From UBA1952 sp965246905 (lineage in GTDB: Bacteria; Bacteroidota; Bacteroidia; Chitinophagales; Chitinophagaceae): 64,000 nt of DNA. A program made the position numbers and the translations under genes. This document shows, one piece after another, positions 1 to 7,230 of the stretch. Under the pieces are notes generated by a model. That model was not told where the DNA came from, searched no databases, and saw only the letters and a program-made list of their open reading frames with translations. The stretch covers positions 15,656 through 79,655 of the forward strand of contig CBDFFZ010000030.1 in the NCBI GenBank assembly GCA_965246905.1, written 5' to 3'. How positions within the stretch are numbered: position 1 is the stretch's first letter; every line of letters starts with the position of its first letter.

Positions 1-544
1 AATGCACAAATGAAAAGGGCTCCATCGAAAAGGTTTTGGGTTTTACGATATATTGGAATCCTACACCCAGCGCTTTAGTGTAGATGTCGGAGCGTTCATA
101 GATACTACTTGAATAATTGCTGAGCTCTGCTTGAGGATTTCTGATATGCTGGCCACCATAATATTGGTAAAACACATCAATGTTGATTCTCCGCAAATAG
201 AAATGGGTAGAAAAATCGGTGATCTTCCCTTTGCCATAATCACTGTACTTATTAATGCCCGGCAAAGCAAAGCCGAGCCCGATACCAACAATGCGATAGC
301 TTACGCCAAGGCCGGCCTGTAGTGGAGAATTAGGCTGATACGTAAACCGCTCCTTAATACGTGTATTCAGAAAATTATACTGGTTAAAATTCTGTTCAAT
401 AAAGGGCCGGATCGTAAGGTCCTTATCATGTTCGCTTACATAGGCAGTGTCGGTATCTACTTTGAGCATGCGCTGAAATATCTGGGCATATACTGGTTTA
501 CTAAGCGATAAAAGCACGAGGCAAAAGGCAATTTTTATATTCAT
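1..544 (-). CDS. DUF4421-like outer-membrane protein, partial at window edge
   Basis: The gene runs off the left edge, so only the N-terminal ~181 residues are visible; the frame stays open throughout. It starts at ATG 544-542 with a signal peptide (MNIKIAFCLVLLSLSKPVYA, cleavage near AQ). The mature part has the layout of Bacteroidota DUF4421 proteins: a short DLTIRPF strand, a GLGVSYRIVGIGLGFALP strand pair, then alternating aromatic strands (FYLRRINIDVFYQYYGG), as expected for an outer-membrane beta-barrel. The family has no established function. The family assignment is from pattern recognition; the secreted beta-barrel character is the more secure part. Confidence 0.6.
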   Translation of the reverse strand, partial: MNIKIAFCLVLLSLSKPVYAQIFQRMLKVDTDTAYVSEHDKDLTIRPFIEQNFNQYNFLNTRIKERFTYQPNSPLQAGLGVSYRIVGIGLGFALPGINKYSDYGKGKITDFSTHFYLRRINIDVFYQYYGGQHIRNPQAELSNYSSSIYERSDIYTKALGVGFQYIVKPKTFSMEPFSFVH

Positions 545-638
545 ATTCCGGCAATGGGCTGCACAGAATATTGCTACTAAAACGCGCGCCAACAGAGCTT
601 ACAATCATTTCCCACAGCATCAGCTTTTAGAAAAAGTA

Positions 639-2270
639 TTATTTCAGTACTTCCTCCATCACCTCACCTATACAGCCGTTGGGCATTTGTATATGAAGGA
701 GCGCAGCAATCGTTGCGGCGATATCGGTCATGTGCCGGGTTTTGTAGGAAGCTCCCTGCCTGATACCCCAGCCATAAAACAGCATCGGGATATGACTGTC
801 ATAAGGGTTCCAGGTACCGTGCGTAGTGCCGGTTTTCGCGTATCCTGAATACCAGCCTGGCTTCAGAATAATCTGCATAGTGCCGCTTCTGCCCCTTGCA
901 TAACCATTGATAATCATAGTGCGGATAGGTTCCGGGATGGATGTTGCAGCTATATCTTCCAGGTCGGCCACATAGGCAATTTCCTGCTGCTGTTCCAGCC
1001 AATGGCGAACGGATTTTCTCAATACGCCCCGGGCAATTCCGGAAACAGCAATTTTTCCTTCATTGAAATAGACCTGGTAGTTATCCAGTCCGCGCAGCAA
1101 TGAATCTTTGCCAAATTTTTGCTTTATATGAGCGAATAAGGATCGCTGCATTGGCATTTGAAGCGTATTGCCGCCCGGCACTTTCAGATCATCAAGATAC
1201 GCAGCATTGTGCGCTACACCGTGATCTGCCGTGAGGAAAACGGTATAATCGCCCTTACCAATATGGTTATCAAGGTAGTGGAGAAAGGATGCCAGCTCGC
1301 CATCAAGCCGCAGATACATATCTTCAACTTCTATTGAATTCGGTGAAAACTGATGGCCTGCATAATCCGTTGAGGAAAGGCTTATAGCTAAAAAATCTGT
1401 TTGCCCTTTTTGGCCAAGCTCCGTGCCGGCAATACAGGCTTTTGCCATTTTCAGCGTCATAGTATTGCCGGCTGGTATCTTACGTAACGCATTGTAATCA
1501 GTGCCGGCAAATCCGGCTGTGATATGCGGAAAAACAGGTGCTGCCTCACCGCGGAATGCACCTTCATAAGAGCTATTATCCGGGAGGCTTTGTATGTAGG
1601 TATTAATTGGATAAAGAAGATTCCAGTTGCGTGTTAAAAACGTATCCGCCCAATGCTTTTGGTTGAATTCATCTAACCATCGCGGAAGCTTTTGCAGGTA
1701 ATGGGTACTGGTCATAAAGTTGCCGGTACTGTCATCAAACCAGAAGGCTGCATTTGCAAGATGCCCGGCGGGAAGAATGCCTCCACGGTCTTTGAGCGCT
1801 ATTCCGTACACCCGGGAACGAAAATTCGTGGCAAGCCGCAATTCATCGGTAACTGTAGTTGTTAATAAATTTTTCGGGCTCATCCTCCCCCAAAGCCTGC
1901 TGCCACCAATGGGTAGTACGCTTGTATCCTGCGTACAATACATAGGTCTCCCGGTTGTTTCTTCGATCCAGTCGTTGGCAGCTATACCGTGAATGGCTGG
2001 TACGGAGCCGGTGTAAATACAGGAATGGCCGGGGCCGGTAAATGCAGGAAGGTAATTGATAAATGTAGTCTGGCAATTAAAGCCATCGCTCATTAAGCGC
2101 TTAAATCCATCCTCACCAAAACGGGCATAATAGCGATACAGGTAATCCCAGCGCATCTGATCTACAACAATGCCAACCACTAATTTAGGACGCGGAATAT
2201 CGCGATTGGATTGGGCTTGAGCGGTCGAAAAACCAACCAGTATGATGAGGAGGAGGCAGCATTTTTTCAT
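639..2270 (-). CDS. pafA: PafA-type alkaline phosphatase
   Basis: A secreted phosphomonoesterase of the alkaline phosphatase superfamily that releases inorganic phosphate from organic esters in the periplasm. It has 543 residues, about the length of the Elizabethkingia enzyme PafA. The signal peptide ends at AQA (residue ~19). Metal-site motifs are present in order: VVDQMRWD with Asp37; PAFTGPGHS with the Thr78 nucleophile; STDYAGH (Asp and His ligands); TADHG (Asp-His); and a C-terminal THGTWNPYDSH with a His ligand. All residues needed for a two-zinc centre are visible. It is monocistronic here, reading toward the DUF4421 gene. A nucleotide pyrophosphatase activity is the main alternative, but the sequence around Thr78 is PafA-like. 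Confidence 0.88.
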   Translation of the reverse strand: MKKCCLLLIILVGFSTAQAQSNRDIPRPKLVVGIVVDQMRWDYLYRYYARFGEDGFKRLMSDGFNCQTTFINYLPAFTGPGHSCIYTGSVPAIHGIAANDWIEETTGRPMYCTQDTSVLPIGGSRLWGRMSPKNLLTTTVTDELRLATNFRSRVYGIALKDRGGILPAGHLANAAFWFDDSTGNFMTSTHYLQKLPRWLDEFNQKHWADTFLTRNWNLLYPINTYIQSLPDNSSYEGAFRGEAAPVFPHITAGFAGTDYNALRKIPAGNTMTLKMAKACIAGTELGQKGQTDFLAISLSSTDYAGHQFSPNSIEVEDMYLRLDGELASFLHYLDNHIGKGDYTVFLTADHGVAHNAAYLDDLKVPGGNTLQMPMQRSLFAHIKQKFGKDSLLRGLDNYQVYFNEGKIAVSGIARGVLRKSVRHWLEQQQEIAYVADLEDIAATSIPEPIRTMIINGYARGRSGTMQIILKPGWYSGYAKTGTTHGTWNPYDSHIPMLFYGWGIRQGASYKTRHMTDIAATIAALLHIQMPNGCIGEVMEEVLK

Positions 2271-2372
2271 TGCAGCAAAGCTATTGTACGTTATTATTCC
2301 TTACAACCAATATTTATACCTAAAATATTGATTTTTTAAGCCACCTTGGCGTTACAATCGCAATGCGTAAGC

Positions 2373-2652
2373 ATGATTCTTTTATTTGAAAATACGGAAA
2401 CAGCTAAAATTTGGGCCGGGGAAAGGGGCAGGAAACTTCCTGATGAGATTCAGGAAATGAGCAGGAGAAAGTTAAGAATGCTGCACAACTATCACGCTCA
2501 GTGACCTTAAAATTCCACCATCAAACAAGTTGGAAAAGCTTTCGGGAAACCTAATGGGATTCTACAGCATTCGCATCAATGATCAATGGCATATAATTTT
2601 CAAATCGAACAACAATAATGCAAAAAAGGTTGAAATAATTGATTATCACTAA
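2373..2652 (+). pseudogene. higB: HigB/RelE-family toxin, frameshifted
   Basis: The N-terminal part (2373-2504) reads as a HigB/RelE plasmid-maintenance toxin and then stops at TGA 2502. The rest of the toxin continues in another frame from about 2491 to TAA 2650-2652, with the family-typical stretches LSDLKIPPSNKLEKLSG and YSIRINDQWHIIF and the terminal IDYH. The frame change maps near 2489 (after LHN). Compared with the usual spacing of the family, two bases appear to be missing. Intact HigB proteins cleave mRNA at the ribosome; this copy would not make a full toxin. The higA gene follows 10 bases downstream. A sequencing error cannot be excluded. Confidence 0.75.
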
Positions 2653-2662
2653 ACTCTAAAAA

Positions 2663-2965
2663 ATGAAACAGCTTAGAAATATTTCTCCTGGCGAGATATT
2701 ATCTGAAGAATTCCTCCTTCCCTTTCAAATTACTGCATATCGCTTATCGAAGGAAATTGCTATTCCTCAAACCAGGATATCTGAAATTATTAAGGGAAAC
2801 AGGAGAATCAGTGCTGATACAGCTTTGAGGCTGGGCAAGTATTTCGGCAATTCAGCCAAATTCTGGCTCGGGCTTCAGGATGACTATGATCTTGAAGAAG
2901 CCCAAAGAAGCAAAGCGACACTGCTTGAGAAAATTATTCCGGTACAACAAGCGCCGGCAGCATAA
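2663..2965 (+). CDS. higA: HigA-family antitoxin
   Basis: A 100-residue helix-turn-helix antitoxin of the HigA/VapI type, which binds and neutralises HigB and represses its own operon. The opening SPGEILSEEFLLP is the family signature. The HTH spans about residues 24-60 (YRLSKEIAIPQTRISEIIKG), followed by RRISADTALRLGKYFGNSAKFWLGLQ, also typical. It lies 10 bases after the broken toxin gene in the usual toxin-first HigBA order. The antitoxin reading frame is intact although the toxin frame is not. Confidence 0.9.
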   Translation: MKQLRNISPGEILSEEFLLPFQITAYRLSKEIAIPQTRISEIIKGNRRISADTALRLGKYFGNSAKFWLGLQDDYDLEEAQRSKATLLEKIIPVQQAPAA

Positions 2966-3108
2966 TTGCATTAGTTGAAATATTTTAAAGAAACAATAAT
3001 GGCTTGTAAAATAAGGTTTATCAAGCCCGCCAAAACCCACAGCATTTTCCTAATTTCGCGCCAGATTTCAAAATATCATCTTTCCCAATAATCAGTAAAG
3101 CTTAGCTC

Positions 3109-4347
3109 ATGGATATATTTGCCAAATTTGAAGCACGCCTCGGCCCTATCGGCGATTACGCTGAAAAAGCGCCTGGTTATTTTGCATTCCCAAAGCTGGA
3201 AGGCGAGATTGGTAACCGAATGATGTTTCGCGGCAAGGAAAAGATCGTCTGGAGCCTTAATAATTACCTCGGCCTCGCCAACCACCCGGAAGTACGCAAG
3301 GCAGATACCGAGGCTACAGCCGCCTATGGCCTCGCTGCCCCAATGGGCGCGCGCATGATGAGCGGCAATTCCGATAACCACGAACTGCTCGAAAAGCAAC
3401 TGGCGGAATTTGTAGGCAAAGAAGATGCGATGCTCTTTAATTTCGGCTACCAGGGTATGGTTTCCACGATCGATGCGCTTTGCAGTCGCCATGATGTGAT
3501 CGTTTATGATGCCGAAAGCCATGCCTGCATTATCGACGGGCTACGCCTCCACCCCGGCCACCGCTATGTATTTAAACACAATAATATCGAAGATTGCGAA
3601 AAGCAGCTACAGCGTGCAACAGAGCTTATTAAAGATACAAAAGGCGGTATTCTCATAATTACCGAAGGTGTATTTGGCATGAGCGGCAACCAGGGAAAAA
3701 TCAAAGAGATTACTGCATTGAGGGATAAATATGAGTTCCGCCTGTTTGTGGATGATGCGCATGGATTCGGCACTATGGGCAGGAAAGGTGCAGGCATCGG
3801 CGAGGAGCAGGATTGCATGGACGGTATCGATATTTACTTTTCCACTTTTGCAAAAAGCATGGCTTCGATAGGCGGCTTTCTTGCAGCGGATAAAAAGATC
3901 CTCACTTATCTGCGCTATAATATGCGCTCACAGGTATTTGCTAAAAGCCTGCCGATGCCGGTAGTAATTGGCAACCTGAAACGCCTTGAGTTGCTGCGCA
4001 CGATGCCGGAGCTGAAGGACAAGCTATGGCATAATGTCGCCCGCCTGCAGAATGGCCTTCGTGAGCGGGGCTTCGAAATAGGCACAACGAATACTCCGGT
4101 AACGCCTGTACTGATGGCCGGCGGCCTGTTTGACGCTACCCAGCTTATTCACGACATGCGGGAGAATTATAACATCTTCTGCTCTGTTGTGGTGTATCCT
4201 GTAATCCCTAAGGGACAAATAATCCTGCGCCTGATTCCTACGGCTGCGCATACCGATGAAGATATAGACCTTACCCTCGAGGCATTCAGCGCGCTACGCG
4301 AGAAGCTGGAAAAGAAAATGTACCCGCAGGAAATGCCGGTTATTTAA
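3109..4347 (+). CDS. Alpha-oxoamine synthase (serine palmitoyltransferase / cysteate acyltransferase-like)
   Basis: A fold-type I PLP enzyme that condenses an amino acid with an acyl thioester. The 412-residue form with the opening GYFAFPKLEGEIGNRMMFRGKE is the Bacteroidota type associated with sphingolipid (serine + palmitoyl-CoA) or sulfonolipid (cysteate + acyl) base synthesis rather than biotin KAPA synthase. Visible catalytic residues are His138 (ESHAC), Asp215 and His218 (FVDDAHGFG) and the PLP Lys249 (STFAKSMAS). There is no biotin gene nearby; the next genes are an SDR and a serine hydrolase in the same direction. The acyl-acceptor specificity cannot be read from sequence alone, so no gene symbol is given. 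Confidence 0.8.
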   Translation: MDIFAKFEARLGPIGDYAEKAPGYFAFPKLEGEIGNRMMFRGKEKIVWSLNNYLGLANHPEVRKADTEATAAYGLAAPMGARMMSGNSDNHELLEKQLAEFVGKEDAMLFNFGYQGMVSTIDALCSRHDVIVYDAESHACIIDGLRLHPGHRYVFKHNNIEDCEKQLQRATELIKDTKGGILIITEGVFGMSGNQGKIKEITALRDKYEFRLFVDDAHGFGTMGRKGAGIGEEQDCMDGIDIYFSTFAKSMASIGGFLAADKKILTYLRYNMRSQVFAKSLPMPVVIGNLKRLELLRTMPELKDKLWHNVARLQNGLRERGFEIGTTNTPVTPVLMAGGLFDATQLIHDMRENYNIFCSVVVYPVIPKGQIILRLIPTAAHTDEDIDLTLEAFSALREKLEKKMYPQEMPVI

Positions 4348-4404
4348 TGTGCTGAAGTAACCTTACAGATCTCTTCAAATTTGACCATTAGCTAATTATT
4401 TAAA

Positions 4405-5295
4405 ATGAAAGCACTGATCATCGGCGCCTCCGGCCTTGTTGGCGGCAATTGCCTGAAACATTTTACAGCGCAGGGCTGGGATGTGAAAGGCACGTATTTT
4501 TCTTATGCTATCAACGGGCTGGATTATTACAATACGCTGCAGCCGGATGATACGGCCAATTTCGATGTTGCAGCCTGGAAGCCCGATGTGATTGTGCATT
4601 GCGGCGCGCTCACGCATGTTGATTACTGCGAAACCCACGAATCTGAAAGCTATACACAAACCGTTCAGAGTACGAAGAACATTATAGCGCTGGCTAATAG
4701 CTGCGGCGCGCGCATGGTCTATCTTTCCACAGATTACGTATTTGATGGAAAAACGGGCCCTTATCGGGAAGATGATGCCATCAATCCCATCAGCATCTAC
4801 GGTCGGCATAAGCTGGAAGCCGAGCAGGCCGTACTCAAAAATGTGCCCGGCGCGCTGGTGCTCCGTGTTACCAATATTTACGGCCATGAAGCACGGGGCA
4901 AAAACTTCGTAGCCCGCATTGTGCAGCAATGCCGCGAAGGCGCTACACTTAATTTAAAGCTCCCTTACGATCAGTTTGCTTCGCCAACAAATGCGATAGA
5001 TATTGCGCGGTCAATGTTCCTGCTTATCCGGGATAATAAAGCCGGGGTTTACCATATCGGCGGTACGGATTATATGAACCGCGTTGCCCTTGCGCTGGGG
5101 GTTCTGAAGCATTTTCCTGCTGCAAAGTATATATTGGAGCCGCTTAGTACGCCTACTTTAAATCAGCCGGCCGCACGGCCCTTGCTTGGCGGTTTTGTTA
5201 CCGCTAAATTTTCTGCCGAGTACCCGGAATTCTTATTTTCCAATGTTGATGATTTTCTTACCGCTCCTGCAGAGCGCCAGGAAAGCATTCACTGA
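4405..5295 (+). CDS. RmlD-like SDR (dTDP-4-dehydrorhamnose reductase family)
   Basis: An extended short-chain dehydrogenase of 296 residues. The Rossmann glycine motif is GASGLVGG (residues ~7-14); the catalytic residues are in STDYVFDG and SIYGRHKLEAE (YxxxK). The phrase VHCGALTHVDYCE and the substrate-side LRVTNIYG resemble dTDP-4-dehydrorhamnose reductase (RmlD), which makes dTDP-L-rhamnose, but no other rhamnose genes are nearby and the C-terminus diverges. It starts 57 bases after the oxoamine synthase gene. It could act on another nucleotide sugar; linkage to the lipid pathway is only positional. Confidence 0.7.
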   Translation: MKALIIGASGLVGGNCLKHFTAQGWDVKGTYFSYAINGLDYYNTLQPDDTANFDVAAWKPDVIVHCGALTHVDYCETHESESYTQTVQSTKNIIALANSCGARMVYLSTDYVFDGKTGPYREDDAINPISIYGRHKLEAEQAVLKNVPGALVLRVTNIYGHEARGKNFVARIVQQCREGATLNLKLPYDQFASPTNAIDIARSMFLLIRDNKAGVYHIGGTDYMNRVALALGVLKHFPAAKYILEPLSTPTLNQPAARPLLGGFVTAKFSAEYPEFLFSNVDDFLTAPAERQESIH

Positions 5296-5335
5296 CCGTT
5301 TTTATTTTTTCCTTAAAGGTTTTTATATTAGGGTG

Positions 5336-6534
5336 ATGAAGAAGAAGCTGCTCTCCGTTGTCCTTTTTTCTTTTGCGCTTGCCTCCTGCCATGTGGGACG
5401 CTTTTTTATCTGGAATTTTGCCGATATCAGCGACTATAAAAAATTTCCGCACCAACCGGTAAATAAAGGCACCAATCCTTACCAGTTTATCACGGTTGGC
5501 GAAAACAAATCGCTTAAGCTCCCAACCGATGTAACCCGCAAAAAGAAGCATTATGCCTTCGATAACGCGTTGGCAGCATCCGGCACCGCTGCCTTTCTGA
5601 TCATTCGCAATGATTCGCTGCTTTATGAAAAATACTTCAATAATTTCCATCAGGAAAGTATTGTTCCTTCATTTTCCGCGGCAAAATCATTCGTTTCTGC
5701 GCTGGTGGGCATTGCCGTAGATGAAGGAAAGATTAAAAACGTACAGGATCCCATCACGAATTATCTTACCGAGCTTGATAAAAATAAATTCGGCGCTATA
5801 ACCATCGAACAAGTGTTGGACATGCAGTCCGGCATTCGCTTCAATGAAAATTACATGAATCCTTTTGCGGACGTTGGTAAATATTACTACGGCCGTAACC
5901 TTCGCAAGTACATTACGAAACTAAAAATAAAAGAGCCGCCAGGCAGGCATTTTGACTATCTGAGCGTAAATACGCAACTATTGGGGATGATCGTAGAGCG
6001 TGCAACCGGCCAGCCGCTAAATGAATATCTCCAGGAAAAGATCTGGAAACCGCTCGGGATGGAATTCGATGCATCCTGGAGTGTGGATAGTCGCAAGCAT
6101 AAGGAAGTAAAGGCTTTTTGCTGCCTCAACGCACGTGCCCGCGATTTTGCTCGTTTCGGCAGGCTGTTTCTGAATAATGGTAATTGGGACGGCAGGCAGA
6201 TCATATCCCAACAGTGGGTAAATGCATCCACGACTTTTGATAAAGCGAAGAATGGATTTAAATATTCCTATCAATGGTGGCACAATGTAAATTATGCAAT
6301 CCGGAGTGATACGGTAAAAGTTACCGGCCTTTTTGAAGACCTGAAAGTAAGGCAACAGATGGTAAGATGCTTGATGTAGTGGCAACGCCCGCTGTCGACT
6401 TTTTTGCGGATGGATTTCTCGGACAATATATTTATGTATATCCGGCCAAGAATATCATTATCGTAAGGCTGGGAAGCAGAGAAGGATTTATGGAATGGCC
6501 GCAGTTATTTCAGGCACTTGCCAAAAATAACTGA
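5336..6534 (+). pseudogene. Class C beta-lactamase-like serine hydrolase, frameshifted near the 3' end
   Basis: A lipoprotein-type N-terminus (lipobox LASC, Cys18) leads into a class C beta-lactamase/penicillin-binding fold with the SxxK nucleophile motif SAAK (Ser114, Lys117). The main frame ends prematurely at TAG 6377. The natural C-terminus continues one frame over to TGA 6532, with FFADGFLGQYIYVYP and IIIVRLGSREGF, the expected KTG-side region. Restoring one A in the AA run near 6348 (GTAAGG to GTAAAGG) rejoins the frames without losing residues. Members hydrolyse esters, amides or D-amino peptides; this substrate is unknown. It is either a true pseudogene or a homopolymer sequencing error. 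Confidence 0.8.
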
Positions 6535-6658
6535 CGCGAATTTGCACCCATTAGCCATTATGGCATTTAATTTCATTTACGACTGCCATTTCAGGTATAA
6601 GATCGCTTTGGTACATGATTTGCAATAGTTAAATAATAACCATTCAACTTAAAAATTA

Positions 6659-7090
6659 ATGATCATGTACAGAAACACCATCAATCCACGCTCCATTACC
6701 GGCCTTTTGGATGATATTTTCCAGCACGGCATCAGTCGCACTACAGAAGCGATCAATACGCTTGGCCACGCACCGGTAAACATCTTTGAAACCGAAACCG
6801 GCTATGAGCTTTCGCTTATTGCGCCCGGCTTAAGCAAAGAGTCCTTCAAAATAGGCATCGACAATAATGTGCTGAACATCACTTTCGAGCAAAGCGAAGA
6901 CACTGCGACTCCGACCGGCAGTTGGCTGCGCAAGGAATACAAGACGCGCTCTTTCAAGCGCAGCTTTAACCTGAATGAAAAGATCGATGTTTCGGGTATC
7001 GCCGCTAAATACACAGACGGAATCCTGGTACTCAATCTTCCTAAAAAGCCTGTTGCAGCAGCTACGACCCAGGAAATTCCGGTGAACTAA
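6659..7090 (+). CDS. Hsp20/alpha-crystallin family small heat-shock protein
   Basis: An ATP-independent holdase chaperone of 143 residues. The N-terminal tail is short; the alpha-crystallin domain spans about residues 40-135 (PVNIFETETGYELSLIAPGLSKE ... FKRSFNLNEKIDVSGIAAKYTDGILVLNLPK), and the GILVLNLPK strand is the family signature. An ATG two codons downstream (6665) is an equally possible start. A strong terminator hairpin follows at 7112-7142, so the gene appears to be transcribed alone. Confidence 0.92.
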   Translation: MIMYRNTINPRSITGLLDDIFQHGISRTTEAINTLGHAPVNIFETETGYELSLIAPGLSKESFKIGIDNNVLNITFEQSEDTATPTGSWLRKEYKTRSFKRSFNLNEKIDVSGIAAKYTDGILVLNLPKKPVAAATTQEIPVN

Positions 7091-7111
7091 TATTTCCTGA
7101 ATTATCTCATG

Positions 7112-7142
7112 AAGGCGGCCTGCACGGGCCGCCTTTCTTTTT
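7112..7142 (+). terminator. Rho-independent terminator after hsp20
   Basis: Nine-base perfect stem AAGGCGGCC / GGCCGCCTT with a six-base loop, followed by a T-rich run (TTTCTTTTT). It lies 22 bases after the hsp20 stop codon. Confidence 0.85.
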
Positions 7143-7230
7143 GCTATCAATAAACCATCTTGGTAAAAACCTGTCTCACCGCGGCTGGCCTGCTTATTGT
7201 ACGTCCATTATTTTTAGCCCGGAATTATTT

